Positions 1 through 8,968 of a stretch of 64,000 nucleotides of DNA are shown piece after piece (the stretch's first letter is position 1; every line of letters begins with the position of its first letter). The DNA is from Pseudomonas rhodesiae. Lineage in GTDB: Bacteria > Pseudomonadota > Gammaproteobacteria > Pseudomonadales > Pseudomonadaceae. The stretch spans positions 1-64,000 of the forward strand of contig NZ_VFEU01000016.1 in assembly GCF_007858255.1 (NCBI RefSeq), in the 5' to 3' direction. A program made the position numbers and the translations under genes. The notes beneath the pieces are model-generated. The model worked only from the letters and a program-made list of their open reading frames with translations. It did not search any database and had not been told where the DNA came from.

Positions 1-59
1 TTGCGGGTTTGCTTGCGCTTGCCAGCGTACTCGGCGTCGGCGAAGGTCATCTGCTTCAT
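1..59 (-). CDS. IS5-family transposase, N-terminal fragment only (runs off window)
   Basis: Reading from the ATG at 57-59 on the minus strand gives 19 codons, MKQMTFADAEYAGKRKQTR, which I recognise as the conserved N-terminus of IS5-family (IS1384-like) DDE transposases common in pseudomonads. The rest of the gene lies beyond position 1. It is partial only because the window ends; nothing shows whether the gene is intact. The catalytic DDE domain is not visible. Confidence 0.8.
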   Translation of the reverse strand, partial: MKQMTFADAEYAGKRKQTR

Positions 60-123
60 CGGGAAACTCGGTGGGTGGGGTCGCGGTATTTTGCCAAATC
101 AGAAAGTCTTTTTCAGAGTTTCC
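1..123 (-). mobile_element. End of an IS5-family insertion sequence (cut by window edge)
   Basis: The minus strand carries the start of an IS5-type transposase (1-59), preceded by a 64-bp leader running to an outer end at about 123. The outer end reads GGAAACTCTGAAAAAGAC on the minus strand, which fits an IS5-type terminal repeat. Directly outside it is TTAG (124-127), the YTAR target that IS5 elements duplicate. The rest of the element, including the other end, lies left of the window, so the duplication cannot be confirmed here. Confidence 0.8.
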
Positions 124-790
124 TTAGATCAGCTGCATACATTTACATCAGCGAGCAGGCTTGCCCTGCGCTGGGTTGCGAAGCGGCCCCACACCCAGGC
201 ACCTCGGCGTGTCAGCTGAAACCACATCGCCTGGAATGGCTATCAAAGGTGCGAGGGGGCTTGCCCCCGATAGCGGTGCATCAGCTAAAAAAACCACAGG
301 CTGACACTCCGCCATCGGGGGCAAGCCCCCTCCCACCTTTAGATCAGCTGCATACATGTACATCAGTGAGCAGGCTTGCCCTGCGCTGGGCCGCGAAGCG
401 GCCCCACACCCAGGCACCTCGGAGTGTCAGCTGAAACCGCATCGCCTGGAATGGCTATCAAAGGTGGGAGGGGGCTTGCCCCCGATAGCGGTGCATCAGC
501 TAAAAAACCACAGGCTGACACTCCACCATCGGGGGCAAGCCCCCTCCCACCTTTAGATCAGCTGCATACATGTACATCAGTGAGCAGGCTTGCCCTGCGC
601 TGGGCTGCGAAGCGGCCCCACATCCAGGCAACTCGGAGTGTCAGCTGAAACCACATCGCCTGGAATGGCTATCAAAGGTGGGAGGGGGCTTGCCCCCCCG
701 ATAGCGGTGCATCAGCTAAAAAATACACAGACTGACACTCTGCCATCCGGGGCAAGCCCCCTCCCACCTTTAGTCAGCTGCATACATTGA
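124..790. repeat. Tandem array of three ~215-bp units, each with a REPIN
   Basis: The string AGATCAGCTGCATACAT starts at 126, 341 and 555, and a variant restarts at 772, giving periods of 215, 214 and 217 bp. Each unit holds a REP-like hairpin around TTGCCCTGCGCTGGG...GAAGCGGCCCC, followed by two inverted REPs with core GGGGGCTTGCCCCC, which form REPINs at about 248-337, 463-551 and 677-768. Units differ by scattered substitutions and small indels. The region has no gene: open frames crossing it repeat the same low-complexity peptide with each unit and lack a ribosome site. The array ends against the stop of the acyl-CoA ligase gene at 793. Confidence 0.9.
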
Positions 791-792
791 CA

Positions 793-2496
793 TCAGCGCA
801 AGGCGCGGCGTAGGACCTTGCCCACGGTGGTCTTGGGCAGTTCGGTGGTGCGGAACTCCACGTAACGCGGCACTTTGTAGCCGGTCAGGTATTCCCGGCA
901 GTGGGCGAGGATTTGCTCCTGGGTCAGGCTCGGATCCTTGCGCACCACGACAATCTTGACCTTCTCTCCGGTCACGCCGTCTTCCACGCCAATCGCCGCC
1001 ACTTCGGCCACGCCGGGGTGCAGGGCCACCACGTCTTCGATTTCGTTGGGGTACACGTTGAAGCCCGAGACCAGGATCATGTCTTTTTTACGATCCACCA
1101 GGCGGATATAGCCGCGCTCGTCCATCACGCCGATGTCGCCGGTGGCCAGCCAGCCCTCGGCGTCCAGCACTTCGGCGGTTTCCTTGGGGCGCTTCCAGTA
1201 GCCCTGCATCACCTGTGGGCCGCGTACTTGCAGCTCACCCTGTTCGCCGATATCGGCGACTTCGCCGTCCTCGCGCATAAAACGCACCCAGGTGGAAGGC
1301 AACGGCACGCCGATGCTGCCGGTGAATTCCATCTCGCGCATGCGCGAAATATCGATGGGGCTGATGCTCACTACCGGCGAACACTCGGTCAGGCCGTAGC
1401 CTTCGATGATCGGCAGCCCGGTGACTTCCTTCCAGCGCTTGGCGACTGCGGTGTGCGTGGCCATGCCGCCGGCGATGACCATGCGCAGATCGGAGAAGTC
1501 CCGCGCGCAGAATTCCGGGTTCTCCAGCAACCCGTTGAACAGCGTGTTGACCCCGGCAATGCCGTTGAAGCGCTCCTTGCGCAGGATCATCTGCACTCGC
1601 TTCACGTCCCGTGGGTTGGCGATCAGGATATTGCGCCCGCCCAGGCACATGAACATCAGGCAGTTCACCGTCAGGGAAAAGATGTGGTACAGCGGCAGCA
1701 AGGTCACGTTGGTTTCCTGCTTGTCCTGATCCAACTGGTCCCCGACCCACGCCTTGGCCTGCAACAGGTTGGCGATGATGTTGCGATGGCTGAGCATTAC
1801 GCCCTTGGCATCCCCCGTGGTGCCGCCGGTGTATTGCAGAAACGCCAGATCATCCAGTTGCATGACCACCGGCTGCGGGTAAAGCGCCCGGCCCTGTTTC
1901 AACACTTGATTGAAGCGCACCGAGCCGCGCAGGTTGAAGGCCGGAACCTGCTTTTGCACGAAGCGCAGGATGAAGTTCATCGCCGCGCCCTTGAAGGTGC
2001 CGAGCAGGTCGCCGATGGCGGCGATTACCACGCGTTTGACGCTGCTGCCTTCGATGACTTTTTCCAGGGTGTGGGCGAAGTTTTCGAAGATCACCACAGT
2101 TTCGGCGCCGCTGTCCTTGAGCAAATGTTTGAGCTCATGGGCGGTGTACAACGGGTTGACGTTGACCACCACCGCCCCCGCCAGGATGGTGCCGAGCAAA
2201 CAGATCGGGTACTGCAAGCAATTGGGCATCATCAGCGCCACGCGGTCGCCGCGCTGCACGCCCTGTTCCTGCAGCCAGGCAGCGAACGCAAAGCCTTGTA
2301 CCTGCCAGTCGGCGTAGGTCATTTCGGTGCCGATGCTGACGTAGGCGACACGCTCGCGGAATTTTTCCAGGTGTTCCAGGAACACCTCCCGCAGCGACGG
2401 GTAGTCCTCGATGCCGGCGTCGATATCCGCCGGAACGCCGGGCAGATAAGCGTCCAACCAGATGCGTTCGCGTTGTTCCAGGCTGATAGCGTTCAT
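793..2496 (-). CDS. Long-chain acyl-CoA synthetase (FadD-like AMP ligase)
   Basis: This 567-residue ANL-superfamily ligase activates a fatty acid with ATP and CoA to acyl-CoA. The AMP-binding P-loop YTGGTTGDAKG lies near residue 225, the GYGLTE adenylate motif near 370, and the hinge and ligase motif VDRKKDMILVSGFNVYP near 465. Length matches FadD. The start is supported by AAGGAG 8 bases upstream. It is the last gene of a minus-strand run FabG-MaoC-thiolase-ligase, which suggests it feeds acids released elsewhere in the block into beta-oxidation. Pseudomonads usually have several FadD paralogues, so chain-length preference and the exact symbol remain open. Confidence 0.9.
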   Translation of the reverse strand: MNAISLEQRERIWLDAYLPGVPADIDAGIEDYPSLREVFLEHLEKFRERVAYVSIGTEMTYADWQVQGFAFAAWLQEQGVQRGDRVALMMPNCLQYPICLLGTILAGAVVVNVNPLYTAHELKHLLKDSGAETVVIFENFAHTLEKVIEGSSVKRVVIAAIGDLLGTFKGAAMNFILRFVQKQVPAFNLRGSVRFNQVLKQGRALYPQPVVMQLDDLAFLQYTGGTTGDAKGVMLSHRNIIANLLQAKAWVGDQLDQDKQETNVTLLPLYHIFSLTVNCLMFMCLGGRNILIANPRDVKRVQMILRKERFNGIAGVNTLFNGLLENPEFCARDFSDLRMVIAGGMATHTAVAKRWKEVTGLPIIEGYGLTECSPVVSISPIDISRMREMEFTGSIGVPLPSTWVRFMREDGEVADIGEQGELQVRGPQVMQGYWKRPKETAEVLDAEGWLATGDIGVMDERGYIRLVDRKKDMILVSGFNVYPNEIEDVVALHPGVAEVAAIGVEDGVTGEKVKIVVVRKDPSLTQEQILAHCREYLTGYKVPRYVEFRTTELPKTTVGKVLRRALR

Positions 2497-2527
2497 GGCA
2501 GTCTCCTTGTTGTTGTTTTTGACAGCG

Positions 2528-3826
2528 CTATTTTTCGACGATGGCGGTAATGCCCAGCCCGCCGGCGGCGCAGATTGAAATCAGGCCACGACCGCCGCCG
2601 CGTTCATGGATCGCCTTGGCCAGCGCCGCCAACTGCCGGCCGCCGGTAGCGGCGAACGGATGACCGCAACCGAGGGAGCCGCCGTTGACATTCATCTTGG
2701 CCCGCTCGATTGCTCCCAGCGGTGCCGCCAAGCCTAGCCGCTCGCGGCAGTAGACGGGGTCTTCCCAGGCTTTGAGCGTACACAGCACCTGGGCGGCAAA
2801 CGCTTCGTGGATCTCGAAGAAATCGAAGTCGGCAAAACTCAAGCCTTCACGTTGCAACATGCGCGGCACCGCGTAGGCCGGCGCCATCAGCAAGCCTTCG
2901 CTGCCGTCGACAAAATTCACCGCCGCCGTCTCGCCGGTGCGCAGGTAGGCCAGCACCGGCCAACCGTGCTCGGCCGCCCAGGCTTCGCTGGCCAGCAGCA
3001 CCACCGAGGCCCCATCGGTGAGCGGCGTGGAATTGCCGGCGGTAAGCGTGCCGCTCTGGCGGTCATAGGCGGGGGACAAGCCGGCGAGTTTTTCCAGGCT
3101 GGCGTCGGCACGCAGGTTGTTATCCCGGGCCAGACCACGATGGGGGCTGATCAGGTCGTCGAAGAAACCGCGCTGGTACGCCGCTGCCAGGCGCTGGTGA
3201 CTGGTAAGGGTCAGTTCGTCCTGGGCCAGGCGTTTGATCTGCCAGCGCTTGGCCATTTCTTCGCAGTGCTCGCCCATGGACAGGCCGGTGCGCGGCTCAC
3301 CGTTGCGCGGCAGCAGCGGCTTGAAGAACATCGATGGGCGCACCTTGAGCAGCGCCTTGAGCTTGTCGCCCAAGCCCTTGGCGCGGTTGGCCGCCAGCAA
3401 GGTGTGACGCAGGGACTCGTTGATGCCGATGGGTGCGTCGGAGGTGGTGTCGGCGCCCCCCGCGACACCCACTTCGATCTGGCCAAGGGCGATTTTATTG
3501 GCCACCAGCAACGCCGCTTCCAACCCCGTGCCGCAGGCTTGCTGCACGTCGTAGGCCGGGGTTTCGGGCGACAACGTGGTAGACAGCAACGACTCGCGCG
3601 CCAGGTTGAAATCCCGCGAATGCTTGATCACCGCACCGGCGGCGAACTCGCCCAGGCGCTGGCCGTGCAGGTTGTAGCGGTCTACCAGGCCCTGCAGCGC
3701 CGCCACCAGCAAATCCTGGTTGCTGTCGTGGGCGTACACGGTGTTGGAACGGGCGAACGGAATACGATTGCCGCCGATGATCGCCACGCGACGGGTCGGC
3801 GCCGGGTTAAAACTGTAGTGACTCAT
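2528..3826 (-). CDS. Acetyl-CoA C-acyltransferase (thiolase)
   Basis: A 432-residue thiolase that cleaves 3-ketoacyl-CoA or condenses acetyl units. The nucleophilic cysteine is in QQACGTGLEAA near residue 98. The catalytic motifs EIHEAFAAQ and GGSLGCGHPFAATG near the C-terminus supply the His and the second Cys. It resembles FadI-type thiolases slightly more than FadA. Its ATG overlaps the stop of the upstream MaoC gene (ATGA), so the two are translationally coupled; the acyl-CoA ligase follows after 31 bases. The likely role is the last step of a dedicated beta-oxidation or 3-ketoacyl route; substrate length is not readable. Confidence 0.9.
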   Translation of the reverse strand: MSHYSFNPAPTRRVAIIGGNRIPFARSNTVYAHDSNQDLLVAALQGLVDRYNLHGQRLGEFAAGAVIKHSRDFNLARESLLSTTLSPETPAYDVQQACGTGLEAALLVANKIALGQIEVGVAGGADTTSDAPIGINESLRHTLLAANRAKGLGDKLKALLKVRPSMFFKPLLPRNGEPRTGLSMGEHCEEMAKRWQIKRLAQDELTLTSHQRLAAAYQRGFFDDLISPHRGLARDNNLRADASLEKLAGLSPAYDRQSGTLTAGNSTPLTDGASVVLLASEAWAAEHGWPVLAYLRTGETAAVNFVDGSEGLLMAPAYAVPRMLQREGLSFADFDFFEIHEAFAAQVLCTLKAWEDPVYCRERLGLAAPLGAIERAKMNVNGGSLGCGHPFAATGGRQLAALAKAIHERGGGRGLISICAAGGLGITAIVEK

Positions 3827-4713
3827 TGAAGGTTCTCATTGATGGACAGCAGACCGCGCAGATGGGGCTTGTCGCCCGCACCGTTGCGCACTTCGAAGGC
3901 GCGACGCGGGCCGCTGGCGGGTAAGTTCCACAGCGCAACCTGGCCGGGCAACAGGATCGGCAACTTGAATTCGCACTGCACCTCGGCGCGCTCCAGGCCA
4001 CCCGGCGGTTGCTGGGCGGCGAGCGCGCGGCCCAAGGTCCACATGCCGTGGGCGATGGCGCGGCGAAAACCGAACAGTCTGGCGCCGATCACCGAGGTGT
4101 GGATCGGGTTGAAGTCCCCGGAGACTTTGGCAAACCGTCGCCCCAGGTCGGCCGGCAACAGCCACTTCTGAGTGCGTACCAAACTGTCTGAAGGCAGCGC
4201 CAGCGCTTCGTCCCAAGGCGCGCCGACCGGATCGGCCACGCCCCGGCGCAGATACAGGCTGTCGCCCTCCCACACCAGTGCGCCAGCGCTATAGGCACGG
4301 GTGGCGATGCTCAGCGCCTGGCCCTTGGGGTGCGCGACCCAGCGTGCGGCATACACTTCCAGCCGCAACGCCTGGCCTTCCTGCAAGCGCTGATGCTGCC
4401 GGATACGGTTGGCCAAGTGCACCATGCCACTGGCCGGGTACGGAAAACTGGGGCGGGTCAACAGCATCAAGTGCAAAGGAAAAGCCAGCACATGGGGATA
4501 GGTCAACGGCACGCCCTGCTCACGGCGAAAGCCGCAGGCGCGGCCATACGCGGCGATACCCTCAGCCGACAGCTCCACCGCCGGGCGCACCAGGCGCGCC
4601 TTGGGCAGCAGCGGCGCGCCGTCGAGCTTGGGTTTGCGCAGTGCGCGCACACCATCCAGCAGCAGTCGCGTGCGTGACGGCGGGGGGTCGATGATCTGCG
4701 TCAGGTCGTCCAT
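3823..4713 (-). CDS. MaoC-family (R)-enoyl-CoA/ACP hydratase
   Basis: A 296-residue double-hotdog protein. The hydratase signature DFNPIHTSVIGARLFGF with its Asp and His, followed by AIAHGMW, lies in the C-terminal half. It should hydrate trans-2-enoyl thioesters to (R)-3-hydroxyacyl thioesters. I place the start at MDDLTQ (4713), four bases after the stop of the FabG gene, instead of at an in-frame ATG further upstream that would run deep into that gene. Pairing of a large FabG with a MaoC hydratase is recurrent in actinobacteria and pseudomonads. Together they would handle (R)-3-hydroxy intermediates. Confidence 0.88.
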   Translation of the reverse strand: MDDLTQIIDPPPSRTRLLLDGVRALRKPKLDGAPLLPKARLVRPAVELSAEGIAAYGRACGFRREQGVPLTYPHVLAFPLHLMLLTRPSFPYPASGMVHLANRIRQHQRLQEGQALRLEVYAARWVAHPKGQALSIATRAYSAGALVWEGDSLYLRRGVADPVGAPWDEALALPSDSLVRTQKWLLPADLGRRFAKVSGDFNPIHTSVIGARLFGFRRAIAHGMWTLGRALAAQQPPGGLERAEVQCEFKLPILLPGQVALWNLPASGPRRAFEVRNGAGDKPHLRGLLSINENLQ

Positions 4714-4717
4714 GGCA

Positions 4718-6061
4718 TCAGGCTCCCAACAGGCTTTGGCCGCACACGCGCACCACTTGGCCGTTAACCCCGCCCGACGCCGGATGGGCCAGCCAGGCAA
4801 TGGTTTCGGCCACGTCGATCGGCTGCCCGCCCTGGGACAGCGAATTCATGCGCCGCCCCGCTTCGCGGATCATCAACGGGATGCGGGCAGTCATCTGCGT
4901 CTCGATAAAGCCCGGCGCCACGGCATTGACCGTAACCTGCTGGGTCGCCGCCCGTGGTGCCAGCCCTTGCACCAGGCCGATCACCCCGGCCTTGGAAGTG
5001 GCGTAGTTACTTTGCCCGAGGTTGCCGGCGATGCCGGAAATCGACGACACGCACACAATACGCCCGCCGGGATTCAGGCCCTGGCCGTCCAGCAACGCAT
5101 CGCTCAGGCACAGCGGCGCTTGCAGGTTGACCGCCAGCACACTCTGCCACGCCGCTTCGCTCATCTTGGCGATGGTTTTATCGCGGGTGATCCCGGCGTT
5201 ATGCACCACCACATCGAAGGCGCCGTACTGGCTGACATGGGCCTGCAACGATGAGGCGGCGTCGGGCGCGGTGATATCCAGCGGCAACGCCGAACCGTTC
5301 ACTGAGTCGGCAGCCTGTTGCAACGCAGCCTGGGCCTGGGGCACGTCCACGCACACCACGTGCGCGCCGTCGCGAGCCAGTACTTGAGCGACCGCCAGGC
5401 CGATGCCACGGGACGCGCCGGTGACCAACGCACGGCGGCCAGCGAACGGCTTATCCCAATTGAGCGTGACGTGACCGTCCACCGGGGCTTCCACGCGCAC
5501 CACCTGCCCCGACACATAGGCCGAACGGCGTGACAGAAAAAACCGCAGGCTGCTGTCCAGCGCGTCTTCAGCCCCCGGCGCTACGTACAGCAACTGCACG
5601 GTGATGGCCCGGCGCAGTTCCTTGGCCAGGGACCGCACCAGACCTTCGAGGGCGCGCTGGGCGACGGCTTGGGGCAGGTCCGCGCAGTGCTCCGGCGCCG
5701 TGCCGAGCACCACCACCCGCGCGTGCTGGCCGAGGCGTTTGGCGTTGCAGTGGAAGAACGCGTACAGCTCGTCGAGTTGTTCCAGATTGGCCACGCCGCT
5801 GGCATCGAACACCGCGCCCTGCACCTTGACCGTGGAGGGCGCCTTGAGCGTCGCTGCAGTGGCGGCCACCGTGTCGGTGGCGCTGAAGATCCGTTGCACC
5901 TGGGCCGTAAGGCGCCCTGCCCCGGCGACGATCACCGGATTGACCAGGCCCTGCTGGCCACTGCGATGGCGCTGCAGCGGCAAGGGCTGGGGCAAGCCCA
6001 CCGCCTGAGCCAGGCGACGGCCCCAGGGGGAATTGACGAAGGTTAGGTAGCTGTCACTCAT
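4718..6061 (-). CDS. High-molecular-weight FabG-type 3-oxoacyl reductase
   Basis: A 447-residue SDR enzyme. The C-terminal half is a complete FabG fold: cofactor motif GASRGIGLA near residue 215, NAG in VVHNAGITRDK, and the catalytic Ser-Tyr-Lys set in CVSSISGIAGNLGQSNYATSK. The N-terminal 200 residues form a second, degenerate Rossmann-like domain, as in FabG4-type HMW reductases. The start MSDSYLTFVN (6061) is preferred because an upstream in-frame ATG would place the N-terminus inside a REPIN. It should interconvert 3-oxoacyl and 3-hydroxyacyl thioesters. It is probably the first gene of the four-gene set ending at 793. Confidence 0.88.
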   Translation of the reverse strand: MSDSYLTFVNSPWGRRLAQAVGLPQPLPLQRHRSGQQGLVNPVIVAGAGRLTAQVQRIFSATDTVAATAATLKAPSTVKVQGAVFDASGVANLEQLDELYAFFHCNAKRLGQHARVVVLGTAPEHCADLPQAVAQRALEGLVRSLAKELRRAITVQLLYVAPGAEDALDSSLRFFLSRRSAYVSGQVVRVEAPVDGHVTLNWDKPFAGRRALVTGASRGIGLAVAQVLARDGAHVVCVDVPQAQAALQQAADSVNGSALPLDITAPDAASSLQAHVSQYGAFDVVVHNAGITRDKTIAKMSEAAWQSVLAVNLQAPLCLSDALLDGQGLNPGGRIVCVSSISGIAGNLGQSNYATSKAGVIGLVQGLAPRAATQQVTVNAVAPGFIETQMTARIPLMIREAGRRMNSLSQGGQPIDVAETIAWLAHPASGGVNGQVVRVCGQSLLGA

Positions 6062-6108
6062 ATCAGCAATCACTCTCAACACATTCTGACCGTGTAAACC
6101 CGATCCAA

Positions 6109-6198
6109 TGCGGGAAGGGCTTGCTCCCGATAGCGATCTAGCCGTCACCGGCTCATTGGCTGAACCACCGCTATCGGGGGCGAGCCCCCTCCTACACT
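6109..6198. repeat. REPIN (inverted pair of REP sequences)
   Basis: Two inverted REP copies, GGGAAGGGCTTGCTCCCGATAG and CTATCGGGGGCGAGCCCC, flank a 40-bp spacer between fadE and the FabG gene. The left copy has decayed (GGGCTTGCTCCC). It may shape transcript ends between fadE and the downstream set. Confidence 0.85.
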
Positions 6199-6211
6199 GA
6201 CCGGGGTTTTC

Positions 6212-8737
6212 TTAGTTGACCGAGGCGTTTTCGCCCTGGGTCGTACGACGCTTGGCGACCGGTTCCAGCGCCTGCTTGCGTTGCTGCAACGCCTCCAACA
6301 ATCCGAAGTCCTGAGGGAAGTCATCCACCTGGATGCCGTGATCGGCGTATTCCACGTAGCGGGCGAGCAAGGTGTCTTCGTCGTCGCTGATCAAGTCCAG
6401 GGCCCGGGCCTTGACGCGCCAGGCGGTAAACGCAGTGGTCGACACCGGCAGCGGTTCGAGCAGGCCCTGCTTGATCGCCGGCTTGAGGCGCGCTTCGATC
6501 AGCTCGACCTGGGGCAGCAAACGGAAACCCAGTTCGCCGTAGGCCAGCTTGTCGATTTCCGGGCGCGGGATGTAGGAATCGGCCAGCAAGCGATCGCGGG
6601 TGGCGCCGGGGGTCTGCACCGCATCGGCGACGTCGGCCAACAGGCGGTCCGACGGTTTGCGCAAGGGCAGACCGAACGGAAAACTCAAGGCCCGCACCAC
6701 ACGCGCGGCGGTTTTGGAGGGGTAATTGTCGAGCACTTCGGCCAGGGCTTCATGGGCGCGCAGCAGCGCGTCCTGGGCCGACCAATGCACCAGCGGCAGG
6801 TCCGCCTGGGGCCGGCCATCGTCCTCAAAGCGTTTAAGCACGCACGACAAGATGTACAACTGCGACAGCACATCCCCCAGGCGCCCGGTGAGGCTTTCCT
6901 TGCGTTTGAGCGCACCGCCCAGCACGCCCATGGAGATATCCGAGATCAACGCCAACACCACCGACAGCCGGTTGGCCTGGCGGTAGTAGGACGCCAGCGC
7001 CGGTTCGGTCTTGGCCGGTGCGGCAATCAGCTTGCCGCCGGTCAGTGCATGCACCGCCGCGCGTACGGTGTTGGCCAGCACAAAACTCACGTGGCCGAAC
7101 ATGGCGCTGTCGAAGGCCTCCAGGGCCTGGCGCCGGTCCGGGTTGCGCGCCGCTTCCATCTCGCGGAACACATAGGGATGGCAACGGATCAGGCCCTGGC
7201 CAAAGATGATCAGGCAGCGCGTCATGATGTTCGCTCCTTCCACGGTGATGGCGATGGGGCTTTGCTGATAGGCGCGGGCCAGGAAGTTATTGGGGCCCAT
7301 GCAGATGCCCTTGCCGGCGACGATGTCCATGCCGTCGTTGACGATCATCCGCGCCCGCTCGGTAACGTGGTACTTGGCGATGGCCGAGATCACCGAGGGT
7401 TTCTCACCAGCATCCAGGGACGCCACCGAGACTTTGCGCACCGCGTCGCAGGCATACAAATGCCCGGCCATGCGCGCCAGCGGCGCCTGCACCCCTTCGA
7501 ACTTGCCGATGGGCAGGCCGAACTGTTTACGCATGGCGGCGTAGGCCGTCGTGCCCCGTACCGCCACCTTGCCCAGGCCGACGTTGGCCGACGGCAGGGA
7601 AATCGCCCGGCCGGCGGCCAGGCATTCCATCAACATGCGCCAGCCATTGCCGACCTGCTCGCGGCCGCCGATCACCCAGTCCAGTGGGATAAATACGTCT
7701 TTGCCGGTGGTCGGGCCGTTCTGGAACACCGCATTAAGCGGCCAGTGCCGCCGGCCGCTGTTGACGCCGGGGTGGGAGGTGGGAATCAACGCACAGGTGA
7801 TGCCCAGGGAGCCGGCCGCGCCGAGCAGGCCGTCCGGGTCTTCGGCGCGGAATGCCAGGCCCAGCACCGTGGCGATCGGGCCGAGGGTGATGTAGCGCTT
7901 GTCCCAGGTCACGCGAAAGCCCAACACCTCCTGCCCTTCATGCACGCCTTTGCAGACGATGCCTACATCGGGAATCGCCCCGGCATCGGAGCCGGCATAG
8001 GGGCTGGTCAGGGCGAAGCACGGGATGTCTTCGCCACGGGCCAGGCGCGGCAGGTAGTAATTGCGCTGCGCCTCGGTGCCGTAATGCAGCAGCAGTTCGG
8101 CCGGGCCCAGGGAGTTGGGCACCATCACCGAAATCGCCGCCGCCGAGCAACGGGTGGACAACTTCATCACCACTTGGGAATGGGCGTAATGGGAGAAACC
8201 TTTGCCGCCGTATTGCTTGGGAATGATCATGCCGAGAAACCCGGCGCTCTTGGTGTACTGCCAGCCTTCGGGCGACATGTCCTGCCAGACCTGGGTGGTT
8301 TCCCAATCGTTGGCGATGTCGCACAGGGTTTCCACTTCGTTATCGAGAAACGCCTGTTCCTCGGCACTCAGGCTGGCCGGAGCGGCCTGTAACAGCCGCT
8401 GCCAGTTGGGCTTGCCGCTGAATAGTTCGGCGTCCCACCACACCGTGCCGGACTCGATGGCTGCGCGCTCGGTATCAGACATGGCCGGCATGATCGTACG
8501 AAACAGGCCGAGGGCTTTACTGGTCAACAACGCGCGGCGCAAAGGCTTGATCGTCATCAGCAGCGCGGGCGCCACCACCAGCAGCGCCGCGACCGTGACG
8601 CCAACGCCGGCGACCACGGAAAACAGGTAACCGAATGCCAGCCACACCAGGCTGACCCCCAACCACTGGGCCGCCGCCGCTTGTCGATACGCCAGGGCAA
8701 GCGCCGCTACGAAACCCGCCAATAACCAGATAACCAT
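6212..8737 (-). CDS. fadE: FadE-type acyl-CoA dehydrogenase
   Basis: An 841-residue protein of the large FadE class, longer than ordinary ACADs because of a C-terminal extension (DUF1974-like). The N-terminus has two hydrophobic segments (about 1-20 and 28-60), suggesting membrane attachment. The ACAD core includes CFALTSPYAGSDAG near residue 240 and a flavin-binding region near 400-480. It carries out the FAD-dependent first oxidation of acyl-CoA to trans-2-enoyl-CoA. The upstream 231-bp gap contains an AT-rich segment with a dyad (8832-8849), so expression is probably regulated by a dedicated factor. The downstream neighbours are the FabG/MaoC/thiolase/ligase genes. Confidence 0.92.
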   Translation of the reverse strand: MVIWLLAGFVAALALAYRQAAAAQWLGVSLVWLAFGYLFSVVAGVGVTVAALLVVAPALLMTIKPLRRALLTSKALGLFRTIMPAMSDTERAAIESGTVWWDAELFSGKPNWQRLLQAAPASLSAEEQAFLDNEVETLCDIANDWETTQVWQDMSPEGWQYTKSAGFLGMIIPKQYGGKGFSHYAHSQVVMKLSTRCSAAAISVMVPNSLGPAELLLHYGTEAQRNYYLPRLARGEDIPCFALTSPYAGSDAGAIPDVGIVCKGVHEGQEVLGFRVTWDKRYITLGPIATVLGLAFRAEDPDGLLGAAGSLGITCALIPTSHPGVNSGRRHWPLNAVFQNGPTTGKDVFIPLDWVIGGREQVGNGWRMLMECLAAGRAISLPSANVGLGKVAVRGTTAYAAMRKQFGLPIGKFEGVQAPLARMAGHLYACDAVRKVSVASLDAGEKPSVISAIAKYHVTERARMIVNDGMDIVAGKGICMGPNNFLARAYQQSPIAITVEGANIMTRCLIIFGQGLIRCHPYVFREMEAARNPDRRQALEAFDSAMFGHVSFVLANTVRAAVHALTGGKLIAAPAKTEPALASYYRQANRLSVVLALISDISMGVLGGALKRKESLTGRLGDVLSQLYILSCVLKRFEDDGRPQADLPLVHWSAQDALLRAHEALAEVLDNYPSKTAARVVRALSFPFGLPLRKPSDRLLADVADAVQTPGATRDRLLADSYIPRPEIDKLAYGELGFRLLPQVELIEARLKPAIKQGLLEPLPVSTTAFTAWRVKARALDLISDDEDTLLARYVEYADHGIQVDDFPQDFGLLEALQQRKQALEPVAKRRTTQGENASVN

Positions 8738-8831
8738 GGGATACCTCTACTCGATTCAGGGCACGGCACCTACGCAGCTCGCTCAAACGCGACAGCGGCG
8801 TAACGCCACACTACAAACTGGGAAACACAAA

Positions 8832-8849
8832 TTCAAATTTTGTTTTGAA
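8832..8849. promoter_or_regulatory. Candidate operator upstream of fadE (TTCAA-N8-TTGAA)
   Basis: A perfect dyad TTCAAA-TTTTGT-TTTGAA, about 95 bp upstream of the fadE start. The inner half-sites TTCAA and TTGAA are separated by 8 bp, exactly as in the alkB upstream dyad at 13230-13251. The bound protein is unknown; the site does not match the PsrA consensus. Confidence 0.5.
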
Positions 8850-8870
8850 ATTTTTATTTAATGCTTGAGC

Positions 8871-8900
8871 CAAAAAAATAGCGGCTGAGCGGGCTCAGCC
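8871..8900 (-). terminator. Rho-independent terminator after the FadL-like gene
   Basis: On the minus strand an 8-bp stem GGCTGAGC / GCTCAGCC with a CC loop (8883-8900) is followed by GCTATTTTTTTG. It lies about 70 bases past the FadL-like stop, which separates that transcript from fadE. Confidence 0.8.
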
Positions 8901-8968
8901 GGATTGTCGGAAAAAGGGTCGAACGAGGCAGCCAGATGCGCTGACTGCCCTGACCGATCAGCTTCGAA

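Noticed and set aside
124..790. Repeated peptide frames in the left array, resembling a repeat protein or CRISPR
   Set aside because: The repeats are about 215 bp with REP hairpins, no short direct repeat-spacer pattern, no ribosome sites; the frames simply translate the array.
901..2550. Long open frame antisense to the acyl-CoA ligase gene
   Set aside because: It is His- and Gln-rich with no known motif, typical of the opposite frame of GC-rich genes; the minus-strand ligase has all family motifs.
6281..8392. 703-codon open frame antisense to fadE
   Set aside because: The composition (Arg, Gln, His, Gly) is a codon-bias artefact; no ribosome site or domain.
8832..8849. PsrA operator upstream of fadE
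   Set aside because: The PsrA consensus (GAAAC with GTTTC-type half-sites a few bases apart) is not met; half-sites here are TTCAA/TTGAA with 8-bp spacing.
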